Shown: positions 1-10,140 of the stretch, piece by piece
How the letters are laid out: each line of letters starts with the position of its first letter
Position numbering within the stretch: position 1 is the first letter of the stretch
Source of the DNA: Agrostemma githago
Taxonomy: Eukaryota > Streptophyta > Magnoliopsida > Caryophyllales > Caryophyllaceae
Assembly: GCA_958450325.1 (NCBI GenBank)
Contig: OY288244.1
Location: 37,261,424-37,325,423 of the forward strand
Direction: 5' to 3'
DNA length: 64,000 bases
The notes under the pieces: generated by a model
What the model saw: the letters and a program-made list of their open reading frames with translations, nothing else
Database searches by the model: none
What the model was told of the DNA's origin: nothing
Made by a program: the position numbers and the translations under genes

Positions 1-110
1 GTTACCCTCCTTTGTGCCCTTCTATCATCTCTTGTGAATATTCTCTAGTTTTTCTTGCTTTCTTAGCTTTCTTTTCTTTTTGTCTCTAGTTGTGCTTGTT
101 TATTGTCGTT

Positions 111-135
111 ACCTAGTGCCCATAAAGCACTAGGT
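111..135 (+). other. Leader RNA hairpin, 9 bp stem
   Basis: ACCTAGTGC (111-119) pairs perfectly with GCACTAGGT (127-135) around the 7-base loop CCATAAA. The same hairpin occurs in A2 at 25938-25962, where the two outermost pairs are changed on both sides (A-T to G-C, C-G to T-A). It lies between primer site and gag, the usual place for packaging or dimerisation signals of retroelements; that role is inferred. Confidence 0.7.
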
Positions 136-739
136 GTTCTCACGTTTGCTCTAGTGTGTAGTGTATGCCTAGGCGGGGAGGCGAATCCTTTCTCTTTAAT
201 CCAGAGCCGGAGAGGCTTTTTCGAGCTTTTCGCCAACGGACGATTAACCGGGTTAGGATCTCTCAACCAAGTGCAAGCAATACCCATCAAGAGCAAGCTC
301 AAGGAAGCGATAGTGAGGAAGCATATCGAGAGACGGCCGAAGGGAATTTCACCAATCCCTTTGGAGATTCAAGTCCTAGTTCCCCATCTACATCTACATC
401 AACTCCGTCTACACCATCTTCTCCCTTACATCCAATAATGCCGAAGTTTTCCTCCCACTCTACATTCACGGAAGACGTCTTGCCGGGACCCAATGCTCTA
501 CCGGCCGCTTATGCCGGAAATTTTACGGCCAAGACCCATTTCATCCAACTTGTGGAAAGGAACCAATTTAGTGGTTTGCCCACCGAAGACCCGCACCAAC
601 ACATGGAGACTTTCTCCGATTATTGCGACGCTATCTCTCAACCCGGTGTTACACAAGATCAAATCCGATGGGTTTTATTTCCATTTTCTCTTATTGGAAA
701 AGCGAAGCAATGGATTAAAGGTCTCGATAGGGCAACCAT

Positions 740-1613
740 TGATGTGAGTTGATATGAACTTTGAAACAAGAATGTAAAGATGGATTAGTATTCTGAAATG
801 GAACGTGAATGAGTGACCAAAACAGAAAGAAAGGATAGTTTTAAGGAAGGATAAACCGTAACCAAGGATAGTATGCTAGGTGAAGTAGACCTATACTTCA
901 ACAAAGCGGTTTGCTAGATCAAACACTCGATTGAAATAGCGAGTTTAGAGCTTGTAACGCGACTCACTCTAGACTTTGTCTTGTAAACTACAAAGACGAA
1001 ACAGAAAGCTCAGCTTTACTCAAGTTTTTGTTATGCAAATTGGATCATTTTTATTCCTTCAAATGGCCGGCTATTTATAGCCTACAAGACCCTTAAAACC
1101 GGTTGGTTAAGGGTGACAATAACAAAGCTAGACTAATGTGAACTAGGAGCTAAATACAAGGTTGGAGCTAATAACAAAGCTAGTGTAAACATGGAGTTAA
1201 AACCAAAGCTAGGGAGTTAAAACCAAAGCTTCACCAAGAGTAACCAGCCGTGTTTAGTCTTGTGTGAACATGGAGCCAACAACAAAGCTTGAGTGTACAC
1301 ACCATGTGAACATGGAGCCAAAAACAAGGCTAACAAGAGAGCCTTTTGACCGTGTACACTAAGAGAACACAACCAGCTCCTTAACTTCAGTCCACTACTC
1401 ATGCTTGAATGATTGTGACCCTAAGTTAATGTCTTCATTTCACCTTGATTAGTTGCTCCTTTATTCAGCTCAAATTCGAGCTAGCTCCATAATTGAAAAT
1501 GACTTCTTATTATAGCTAATGTAGCTGGCCTAAGCTTAAGTAGGAGCTAGTATTCTTTAGTTGAGCTCTTTAGAACTTCCTTACTTGAATTGGTAGCTCC
1601 TTGATTCGGATCA
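740..1613 (-). repeat. E2 3' LTR (minus-strand sense)
   Basis: 874 bp, TG...CA ends. It holds the last codons and stop of the E2 ORF (to 1547), a TATA box within an inverted repeat (1069-1082), and, at about 1129-1332, several imperfect copies of a unit close to GGAGCTAAxAACAAAGCT. Confidence 0.95.
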
Positions 1614-3799
1614 TCTCCTCCCCCTTGACAAGGAATTGTCCTCAATTCTGAAATGTGAACTCTATCAAGGCATAGAAGAAGATCTTCTATTAGGAAGGTG
1701 GCTTGGACTCCATAATCATCTGGTAACTTCAGCTTGTAAACTCTTTGGGTGCCCTTGTGTGGAACTTCTGTTTGTGACTTCCACTTGCTCCTTCCTTGGT
1801 TTGGGAACTCCTCTATACTCACGTTAGCCAAAGACAAGTCATCCCTCATGAAGTACCTCGTACTTTTGTTGTGCTCTTTTCTCATGATGTACTTAGAATG
1901 TCCTGAAGTGCAAAGGAGGTTTCCTTTAAAAGGAAGTCTTACTTGCAAAATAAGCTTATCAAGAGTACCAAAGGAGTTAGTCTTGTGCTTGGTAAGCACT
2001 TCAGCCTCCGTGGAGTAGTAGTCCTTCCAATTCCCAATCCCTCTTGTGCCTATATCTAAAGTGGTTGAATGCGTGTGGTTACAAGACAATGTGTTAACCA
2101 TGCCTTCGACCTTACCCTCTTCATACCTTAAGACTTCAGGATCTACACGAGGCATCAAATAAGATGGTATTCTCTTGGAGATAACAATACCTTGTTCCTG
2201 TTGCCACTCTTTAGATGGCTTTCCTTCACTGCCACTCTTAATCTTAATGGGTTTTTCTTTGGTGGCGTCAAACTCTCCCTTGTCTAGATTATGCACCTCT
2301 ACAAATTTATTAGCAAACATTGAGAGGCTGGGTTTTCCGACTCTATTTGCTAACATGTTACAGACACTTTGAGGTGCCATGGGTTTGAGTATAATTTTCT
2401 TTCCTTTATCATTCAACTCATACTCATTCCTTCTTCCATGGTGAACTACGTCCCTATCAAACTGCCAAGGATGGCCTAATAGTATGTGACAAGCATCCAT
2501 AGGAATTACATCACACAAAACCTCATCAACGTAGGAACCCATGGTTAATCCAACCCTCACTTGTTTAGTGACCCTTACCTTGTTCCCGTTGTTTAACCAA
2601 TGTAAGGCATAAGGGTTAGGGTGATTGGTAGTAGCTAGGCCTAGTTTGTCCACCATTTCAGTTGAGGCAACGTTGGTACAACTACCTCCATCGATGATTA
2701 GACTACACCATTTATCTTTCACTTGACACTTAGTATGAAACAGTTGGTCTCTTTGTTCAGTGTCTTGTTGAATTGGGTTAGTATGTAGAGTTCGTAGTAC
2801 TAGGAGTGTGTCATAAGCCGGGGGTTCATAAGCCTCAATATCTTCTTCCTCTTCTTCCTCTCCCTCATTGACATTAAAAACAGCCCCTATACGTTGTTCC
2901 TCCTCCCATAACTCATCCCTAACAGTGATTACCTCCCTTAAGGTCACAACTCTTTTGTTAGGACAAGCGTTTTTGAAGTGACCAAACCCTTGACATTTGA
3001 AACAACGTACCTTAGATAGACTAGTCTCAGTGGTTGTTTTGGGGGTAGACTGAGGTGGGGGTGCTGGGTTAGCCTTAACAAAAAGGGGTTGATTAGAACT
3101 AGTAGGATTGACTCTATTACTATCATCTGTTCTAGACCAAGTATGACTCTTACTAGACTCACCCTCATGTCTTCCCTTCCCTTGTGCCTCAATTTTTAGA
3201 CACAACCCACACAATGTATCAAAATCAGAATAGGGACATAAATCAACCGTATTAGCTATACTACGATTCAACCCACGTAAGAACCTAGCCATTTTTATTT
3301 CTTCATTCTCCTCTACTTCTCCCATTAAAACCAGGTTCTCAAATTCCTCTATATATTCACTAACACTCATTTTTCCTTGAACAAGATTAGCAATTTTTTT
3401 GTATAAGGACAACTTGTGCGTGGTTGGAACATACCTCTTACGTAGTTTACGTTTCAAGGACTCCCAAGAAGTGATCTTACCCTTCCCACTTCTGGTGCGT
3501 TGTACCTTAAGTCCTTCATACCAAAGGGAAGCCCCTTTGCTTAGCTTTAGGATGGCGTATTTGCACCTCTCTTCGTCCTCCAAATCCTTGAAGTCAAAGA
3601 GCTTCTCTATGTTTCTTTCCCACTCCAAGTAAGCTTCAGGATCAGTACCGCCATTAAACTCAGGGAGTTCGTTTACCTTGATCCTATCCACCAGTTCCCT
3701 CTTTGGTTGGAAGCGAGAATTCTTGGGTTGGAAGTTCTCCAATGCCTTCTTTAGTTGTTCCAGGAAGGTAGGGTCTTCAAAGTTCAATACTCCAGCCAT
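1547..3799 (-). CDS. gag-pro: E2 gag-protease-linker-integrase-tail protein (750 aa)
   Basis: The ATG at 3799 is chosen because the longer frame to 3823 would need a TTG start; E3, E4 and E5 begin at the equivalent ATG (MAGVLNFED). Residues about 45-230 are a Ty3/gypsy gag domain (GGTDPEAYLEWERNIEKLF, MARFLRGLNRSIAN). A zinc knuckle CFKCQGFGHFKNAC follows, then an acidic run and a retropepsin-like domain with LIIDGGSCTNVAS as active site and ILLGHPWQFDRD at its end. The linker begins like the normal PR-RT linker (KGKKIILKPM). It then passes directly to an integrase-tail sequence (KLPDDYGVQATF, SELRTIPCQGGGDDPNQ). RT, RNase H and the integrase DDE domain are absent. The polypurine tract encodes the GGGDD segment and the last 22 codons with the stop lie in the LTR, as in some chromoviruses. 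E5 has the same length. It is open throughout and probably functional as gag-PR. Confidence 0.9.
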   Translation of the reverse strand: MAGVLNFEDPTFLEQLKKALENFQPKNSRFQPKRELVDRIKVNELPEFNGGTDPEAYLEWERNIEKLFDFKDLEDEERCKYAILKLSKGASLWYEGLKVQRTRSGKGKITSWESLKRKLRKRYVPTTHKLSLYKKIANLVQGKMSVSEYIEEFENLVLMGEVEENEEIKMARFLRGLNRSIANTVDLCPYSDFDTLCGLCLKIEAQGKGRHEGESSKSHTWSRTDDSNRVNPTSSNQPLFVKANPAPPPQSTPKTTTETSLSKVRCFKCQGFGHFKNACPNKRVVTLREVITVRDELWEEEQRIGAVFNVNEGEEEEEEDIEAYEPPAYDTLLVLRTLHTNPIQQDTEQRDQLFHTKCQVKDKWCSLIIDGGSCTNVASTEMVDKLGLATTNHPNPYALHWLNNGNKVRVTKQVRVGLTMGSYVDEVLCDVIPMDACHILLGHPWQFDRDVVHHGRRNEYELNDKGKKIILKPMAPQSVCNMLANRVGKPSLSMFANKFVEVHNLDKGEFDATKEKPIKIKSGSEGKPSKEWQQEQGIVISKRIPSYLMPRVDPEVLRYEEGKVEGMVNTLSCNHTHSTTLDIGTRGIGNWKDYYSTEAEVLTKHKTNSFGTLDKLILQVRLPFKGNLLCTSGHSKYIMRKEHNKSTRYFMRDDLSLANVSIEEFPNQGRSKWKSQTEVPHKGTQRVYKLKLPDDYGVQATFLIEDLLLCLDRVHISELRTIPCQGGGDDPNQGATNSSKEVLKSSTKEY
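1614..1626 (-). other. E2 polypurine tract
   Basis: On the minus strand AAGGGGGAGGAGA directly abuts the LTR start TGATCC. It primes plus-strand DNA synthesis and is also coding, lying in frame inside the E2 ORF. Confidence 0.92.
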
Positions 3800-3824
3800 G
3801 CTTACGTCTAGATGGATGACCAAA

Positions 3825-3836
3825 GCTCTGATACCA
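3825..3836 (-). other. E2 primer binding site, tRNA-Met type
   Basis: The minus strand reads TGGTATCAGAGC, complementary to the 3' end of plant initiator tRNA-Met, four bases from the LTR end. E3, E4, E5 and the Cassandra TRIM carry the same site. Confidence 0.95.
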
Positions 3837-3840
3837 CTAA

Positions 3841-4714
3841 TGATGTGAGTTGATATGAACTTTGAAACAAGAATGTAAAGATGGATTAGTATTCTGAAAT
3901 GGAACGTGAATGAGTGACCAAAACAGAAAGAAAGGATAGTTTTAAGGAAGGATAAACCGTAACCAAGGATAGTATGCTAGGTGAAGTAGACCTATACTTC
4001 AACAAAGCGGTTTGCTAGATCAAACACTTGATTGAAATAGCGAGTTTAGAGCTTGTAACGCGACTCACTCTAGACTTTGTCTTGTAAACTACAAAGACGA
4101 AACAGAAAGCTCAGCTTTACTCAAGTTTTTGTTATGCAAATTGGATCATTTTTATTCCTTCAAATGGCCGGCTATTTATAGCCTACAAGACCCTTAAAAC
4201 CGGTTGGTTAAGGGTGACAATAACAAAGCTAGACTAATGTGAACTAGGAGCTAAATACAAGGTTGGAGCTAATAACAAAGCTAGTGTAAACATGGAGTTA
4301 AAACCAAAGCTAGGGAGTTAAAACCAAAGCTTCACCAAGAGTAACCAGCCGTGTTTAGTCTTGTGTGAACATGGAGCCAACAACAAAGCTTGAGTGTACA
4401 CACCATGTGAACATGGAGCCAAAAACAAGGCTAACAAGAGAGCCTTTTGACCGTGTACACTAAGAGAACACAACCAGCTCCTTAACTTCAGTCCACTACT
4501 CATGCTTGAATGATTGTGACCCTAAGTTAATGTCTTCATTTCACCTTGATTAGTTGCTCCTTTATTCAGCTCAAATTCGAGCTAGCTCCATAATTGAAAA
4601 TGACTTCTTATTATAGCTAATGTAGCTGGCCTAAGCTTAAGTAGGAGCTAGTATTCTTTAGTTGAGCTCTTTAGAACTTCCTTACTTGAATTGGTAGCTC
4701 CTTGATTCGGATCA
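3841..4714 (-). repeat. E2 5' LTR (minus-strand sense)
   Basis: Same 874 bp as 740-1613 with one substitution noticed. This is the copy that would drive transcription of the E2 ORF. Confidence 0.95.
4170..4183 (-). promoter_or_regulatory. E2 LTR TATA box inside a 14 bp inverted repeat
   Basis: On the minus strand GGCTATAAATAGCC: TATAAATA flanked by GGCTA and TAGCC arms. E3 and E4 LTRs have the perfectly symmetric GGCTATATATAGCC at the same place. Transcription should start about 30 bases downstream on the minus strand. Confidence 0.75.
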
Positions 4715-7630
4715 ACCATGGGCATCGACACTTGGAAGAAACTTGCATTGGCATTCTACCAAACTTTCTACCCTCCGGAGATGACTAATTTGCTTAGAGC
4801 CTCCATCACCGGTTTCCAACAACGGGATGAGGAGAGTTTATATGAAGCTTGGGAGCGGTTCAAGTCTTTGGTTAGATCGTGCCCCCATCATGGACTTTCA
4901 CAATGGTTCTTGGTCCAACAATTTTGGAACGGTCTTTATGAGGACTCAAGAACTATACTTAATATGGGCTCCAATGGTAGGTTCACCGAGGTCGATGATG
5001 ACCAAACTTGGGCGAGAATCGAAGAGATGGCGGTGCATAATTCGCAATACTCTAGGCCTAGGAAGGCAAACCGAGGAGGTAGGCACGAGGTTGATGCTAT
5101 AACTCAATTAAGCATTGACCTTGGGGCTCAATTGAAGACACACATGGAATCCATTGACAAGAAACTTCAAGGCCACCTCACTCAAGTTCAAAGCATCGGT
5201 TCCTCAAACCAAGCCTCAATTCATGAAGTGAACGCTTTGAGTTTTGCACCTCCTTTCCCTTATTATGGCATGTGTGATACTTGTGGAATCGTTGGTCATG
5301 ACCCTATGCATTGTAGAGGGAGTATTGAGCAAGTGAATGCCTTTCAAGCATTCAAGCAAGGTACTTCCTATTCCAATCAATACCAAGCTTCCAATCAAGT
5401 CCCTCAACAACAAGCTTTTCAACACCAACAACAACATCGTCCTTATGTTCCACCTCCCTTAAGGGACAACAACCAAGGTTACCAAGGCAACTCAAGGCCT
5501 TTCAACAACTTCAAGCAAAGTAACCAAGGTTCATTCAACAACAATCAAGGGTTCCAACAAGGGAACTTCAACCAAGGCTATCAAAACCACCACCAATGCC
5601 TTAATCAAGGCAATTCTCATGGGTTCCAAGGGAACCGTCAACAACAAGCAAATCAAGGCAATCAACAACAAAGCAAGCCTAGGAGCCGGTCTCCTACTCA
5701 TGACTATGGCATTCCTCTAGCCATCACCAATACTCCGCATAATCCATCATCTCCACCTCGGGGATTCGATATCCAAAAATCTATGATGGATATGCAAAAG
5801 AGTCAAATGGACATAACAAGAAACCATCAAGAGCTCTTTGCTTATATTCAAGGGGAAAACGCGACTAGAGATGCCCGTATGAAGATGCTTGAAACTCAAG
5901 TATCTCAACTTGCTTCGGGGAGCTCCTCAAGACAAAAAGGACAACTACCTTCTCAAGGAGAAACACCGAAATTTGAGCATGTAAATGCCATCACCACAAG
6001 GAGAGGTACATCTTATGAATCCCCTCAATTTCCTAGTGAGCAAGAGCCAATGCAAGAACCGACAAGAAAGGTGACACCTCCAACTCAAGAAAGCTCAACC
6101 CTTGATAATCCAATAGAGGAGCAAGTCTTATGGGAGGTTGAGAAACCTCAACAAGACAAGCTTCCCCCACCTCAAGCTAAAGATAAGGGTAAAAAGAAAG
6201 TGTCATTTGAAGAGCCCACCCCGATTGAGCCAAATAAATATCAAGTAAAGTTGCCTTTCCCATCAAGGCAAATGAAGACTAAGGTGGACACTCAATATGA
6301 CAAGTTCCTTAACATAGTGAAGAAGTTGGATGTGAGTGTCCCATTCACTGAACTACTTACCCAAATCCCGGCATATGAAAAGTTTATGAGAGAAATATTG
6401 GCTAGGAAGAGATCCGTCGACAAGGAAGAGACCATCGCGTTCACAAGGGTGGTGAGCGAGCTCATTCAAGGTTCTACGCTTCCAAAGTTGAAGGATCCGG
6501 GTAGGTTCTCGATCCCTTGCACCATAGGGCACTACAAGATCGAAAGAGCTTTATGTGATTTGGGTGCGAGTGTAAGTATCATTCCCTACTCCATTTGTTG
6601 CCGACTTGGGATGAAGGAGCTTAAAAGTACCTCTATCACGCTCCAAATGGCCGATAGTTCATTCAACCGACCATTGGGGATGCTAGAGGATGTGCCGGTG
6701 AGAATCGGTAAGTTCTTCATTCCGGTTGACTTTATCGTGCTCGATATGCGGGAAGATGAAATCACTCCTATTATTCTTGGGCGCCCATTTTTACATACCG
6801 CCGGTGCCATGATCGATGTGAAGAACGGTAGGATCACATTCGAGTTAGGCGAGGAGAAGCTAGTGTTTGACCTTCAAGGTAACACTTCGCCTACCAAGGA
6901 CGAGTCATGCAATATGATCCAAGCCAAGGAAAACATCGATCTAGGGGAAGAACCGAGACAAAGCATGAACAAGGAATCCTATGTACTTGAAGATGATGAC
7001 TCCGATTTGGAGGAGGATGAGAGCCCATGTCATGGGTCTAATGACAAGTTGAAGAGCAAAAAGGATGAAGATGAGCCTCCCTTGGGGCCACATGAGGATA
7101 GATGGACGTTTGGGTATATACCGAAGGATCGAAAGTACAAGTTCAAGCCATTGAACTTAGTAGATCGGGATGCCCCGGGAACGTCGAGACAAGGTCATGA
7201 AGAGCCTTGGTTTGTGGATGCTTATGTTACTAACTTGATTGAAGACTTTGCTAGGGCCTTCGACTTGTTTCTTCGTGCCCTTGATGGAGATGGAAGAAAT
7301 CTTGGTTGTTGAAAAAGAATGAAGAATATACCACCTTGGTTTGACGGAGTTCCATAAGAACCGTCTCTTTGTATATATCTCTTTCCCTTATAGTTTGTTT
7401 GATTTTGTGAAATTCTTGATTATTTGGATGATTGATGAGTGTTGTGAGGGAGGGAATTTGATGTGTTGTTTGAGTTTAGTGTGATAGGTGTGAAGTGCAA
7501 GTGATTCCTAGGGAAGAGCGGTCATTGTTGAAGCTTGGATTGTGTGTAAGGGAAGTCGGTTTTTGAAGCTCGGTTCGAGCTTTTGGGTGCTATAGAGGGT
7601 TTGGAAACTCTTCCCGACCTAGAAGAGGTC

Positions 7631-7797
7631 ATCCCGTCCGGGATGGAAGGCCCATCCCGACCGGGAAGGATGCTATCCCGACCGGGATGAGCTGCACAAA
7701 AATTGGGTTCACTGGCGGTCCGTCCCGACCGGGACGAGGTCTTCCCGACCGGGACGAGACAGCCATCCCGACCGGGACCACCCATCCCGACCGGGAT
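7631..7797 (+). promoter_or_regulatory. Array of seven TCCCG-NN-CGGGA dyads (A1, internal)
   Basis: Sites begin at 7632, 7655, 7676, 7723, 7743, 7766 and 7785, giving steps of 23, 21, 47, 20, 23 and 19 bp. Five-base arms are constant and the 2-base centre is AC, once TC. The outer sixth base pair is symmetric in several sites (A-T, G-C). The same seven-site layout occurs in A2 at 27765-27930. Function is unknown; binding by a dimeric protein is one possibility. Confidence 0.7.
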
Positions 7798-8217
7798 GGA
7801 CCCCTTGTCCTCCGTTGGCTCTTCTCTTCGTTGTTTGAGACCACCCAACCACTTTATACCCCCTCCCAACCTCCCTACATATCCTTCCTCTCATTGTATG
7901 ACCCTTACACCTCACGTACATGTCTTCACCTCACTTTCTATTTACTTCAAACCGACTTTCGCATCCAAAACCCACCTCATTTTGCATTTGTGCCCCAACC
8001 ATGGAACCGGATCGCAATTAGAGAGAAATAACGACGGCTTGGACAAGCTAAGTGCCTATTTTGACTTATGAGACGATGGAGCGAGTGAGTTGGTAACCGT
8101 ATGGTACGGCAACTATCCTCTCTTTTCCGTTTTTATAGCTTGTCTTCTTTGTTTATTCCCTTTCCCTCTTATCATTTGTGTCATGGTGGCCTTCAAGGCC
8201 TTGGTGTGCTTGCTCCC

Positions 8218-8248
8218 GACTCTCGATGATGTGACTACATCGAGAGTC
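8218..8248 (+). other. Conserved 11 bp hairpin in the A1 3' region
   Basis: GACTCTCGATG (8218-8228) pairs with CATCGAGAGTC (8238-8248) around the loop ATGTGACTA. A2 keeps it at 28371-28401 with one C-to-T change that leaves a G-U pair in RNA, and the duplicated copy has it at 36827-36857. Confidence 0.6.
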
Positions 8249-8552
8249 ATTTCAAAATCCAAATTTTTCAAGATTTTCACCTTTTTGGTTGGATTTAGTC
8301 GGATTTAGGCGGAATCCGGGCTAGGTGACTTGATTACACCTAGCCCTCCCCTCCCATTTCCTTTTATTTCCTTCTTTTTATTTTCTTCCCCCTTCCATAT
8401 CTTTTTCTTGTCTCGGCCCATGGTGACTTGATTACACCCCGGCCGGACGCCTTCTACCCTTTTCCCCACTTTTTGGTTTTTAGCTTTATTTTCGTAGTTT
8501 CTTTTCTTTTGTGCTCCATGCACTACGGTCGAGCATGAGGACATGGCTCGAC

Positions 8553-8567
8553 TTAAGTGTGGGGGAG
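8553..8567 (+). other. Internal copy of the polypurine tract
   Basis: TTAAGTGTGGGGGAG is identical to the terminal polypurine tract at 10302-10316 but lies 1.75 kb upstream and is not followed by an LTR. A2 has the same pair. It may be a central polypurine tract or the relic of an ancestral duplication. Confidence 0.55.
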
Positions 8568-9454
8568 CGATATTCTAGCATAGTTAGTTTTATTTTCATA
8601 GTTTTTCCAAAAAATCTTTAAAAACTCTAAAAATTTGAAATTTTTTCACAAAAATCAAAAAGATTTTCCTTTTGTGTGTTTTCCTTTTGTGTCATTGTGT
8701 CGTATATTTGTTTTGTTGTGTGTTTTGCCCCCCTCTTTTCTTTATAGGTTGCCTAATCGCCATTAGCTTTGGAGAGCTCTCAAGACTTCCGGTATCATCT
8801 TTATCCCTTTTTCTTCTTTACCTCTTGCGGAGTTTGGAGGAGTTTTGTGATGAAGTGTGCTCGGGAGGAGCTTTGTAAAGATTGTGGTGGATTTGGAGAC
8901 TTGTTTGATGATAGGGGTGGTGTTTGTGTTCTTTATGTGTTTGTTTTGTGTTGTTCTTGTTTTGTTGCTTTTGTTTCTTGTTTTCTTTTGTTTTTGTCGA
9001 GTCTTTGTTTTGTGTTTTGTTGTGTGTCTTGTGTGTAAATGGTTTTCGAAAACCCGGTTTAGAGGTTAGTGTGTGAGTGCATATTTTCCCTTCCTAGTAG
9101 TGTAAATCGAGTCTTGGACTCTATTCTAGTAGAATGACCCTAAATCAATGATTTCGTTGGTCCTTTACCTTGAGTCCACCTAGCTTACTAGGGATTTACT
9201 ACGGGATTTGCATTTTGACCATTATGACCACCCACGGTGTGAAAAGGCCTTGGTTGCCGAGTCCCGTCCCCTAGGTGACCGTGTCTAGGATTTTTTTTAA
9301 TTAGTCCAAGTTCTCCACTTTTTGTGGGTTTGAAGGGAAGGCGCCGTCCCGACTCACCCATTCACCTATCTCCTACACATATCCACACAATAAATCGCAA
9401 AGTGTTGATTTCTCTCTTTCTTGTCATACAAAGAAATGCCAAAAAGCCAAATCT

Positions 9455-9615
9455 TGCCAAAAGGGCAAAGAAACGAAAAAGAAAGAAAATGAAAGAAAGA
9501 AAAGAATGAAGAAAAAGAAAAGGCACAAAAGCCAAAAAGAAAATAGAAAAGAAGAAAAAGAATGGCATGGCAAATACAAAGCAAAAATGCAAAAGAAAAG
9601 AGAAAATGCCAAAAG
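9455..9615 (+). repeat. A/G-rich low-complexity tract
   Basis: A run of AAAG, AAAAAG and GAAAAG-type units conserved in place in A2 and its duplicate (about 29610-29770 and 38075-38235) with small length changes. The opposite strand gives long F/L-rich false ORFs. Confidence 0.7.
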
Positions 9616-10100
9616 AAAATCGTCTCACAAAAAGATCTTAACCCCACAAAAATAAGTCTTTTTCCGACTTTTGCCGTGAAGAGCCTACCAAAGGACCGAG
9701 TCCCGAGGAAGGATGATAGCGGCATTAGTCGGTCTTCCCTCATTTTGCATGTTTTTCACTTTTTACTTGGACTAGTTAGGCGGTTTCAAACATGGGACGA
9801 CCCTCTTGGCTCATTGCTAAAGGGGGCGGGGTCTCACTTACCTACAGTGTCGACTAACACCGTGGTTCATCCTTTTTCCATTCCGCCGATCGTCCCGTAG
9901 TACATTCTTAGAAGGTTAGGAGGAACCGAGGTAAGTTACCAACGTTTTTGTTGCTTTGTCGTCATACTATTAGGGTCTAGTCCACCTTGGTTTGTATTGC
10001 TAGCTTGGGAACGTTGTCACTTGCCTTGAGTCCTAAACCGGTGCTTCTTTCACCGCTTGTTTGAGGGAAGCGGTACTTCTTTTCTTGTGGGTGCAACCTT

Positions 10101-10140
10101 TTGTGTGTTTGTTTGTGTGTTTGTTTGTTTATGTGTTTTG
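10101..10140 (+). repeat. TGTT/TTTG microsatellite
   Basis: Short tandem TTTG/TGTG units between two conserved blocks. Copy number differs among A1, A2 (about 30255-30299) and the duplicate (about 38725-38755). Confidence 0.75.

Larger units (their letters stand above)
740..4714 (-). mobile_element. E2: non-autonomous chromovirus-derived LTR element
   Basis: Length is 3975 bp, with 874 bp LTRs at 740-1613 and 3841-4714 (TGATGTGAG...CGGATCA). A perfect target duplication ACCAT lies at 735-739 and 4715-4719. On the minus strand the order is LTR, tRNA-Met type primer site, one ORF of 750 codons, polypurine tract, LTR. The ORF carries gag and protease joined through a linker to an integrase tail; RT, RNase H and integrase core are missing. 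The only LTR difference noticed is C928 against T4029, so the insertion is recent. It is antisense inside A1 gag. With no pol of its own it must have been mobilised in trans. Confidence 0.95.
165..7312 (+). pseudogene. gag-pro: Athila-like gag-protease polyprotein, split by the E2 insertion
   Basis: The frame runs 165-739 and resumes at 4720-7312. Removing E2 and one copy of its 5 bp target duplication restores one open frame of about 1055 codons with no internal stop. The first part holds the start of the gag core (around FPFSLIGKAKQWI). The second continues it (ESLYEAWERFKSLVR, CPHHG), then has a zinc knuckle CDTCGIVGHDPMHC (CX2CX4HX4C), a long Q/N-rich stretch, and an aspartic protease with ALCDLGAS as active site and IILGRPF near its end. 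The C-terminal tail, ending FDLFLRALDGDGRN, is acidic and of unknown function; A2 has a similar tail. The protein should form virus-like particles and cleave itself. No pol follows. The start at 165 is the first ATG of this frame and matches where A2 aligns. The only lesion seen is the E2 insertion, which puts a stop shortly after codon 191. Confidence 0.88.

Noticed and set aside
1217..1402. 61-codon minus frame repeated in every E2/E5 LTR
   Set aside because: It lies upstream of the LTR TATA box, reads through the sub-repeats and is repeated only because the LTR is.
7687..8071. Plus-strand ORFs rich in R, D, G and P over the dyad array
   Set aside because: They are readings of the repeated CCCGACCGGGA dyads; three frames are open because of base composition.
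9362..9743. Long F/L-rich minus-strand frames (also near 29452-29898 and 37908-38367) that look like membrane proteins
   Set aside because: They are the reverse reading of the A/G-rich low-complexity tract; no start context, no conservation as protein, lengths change with indels.
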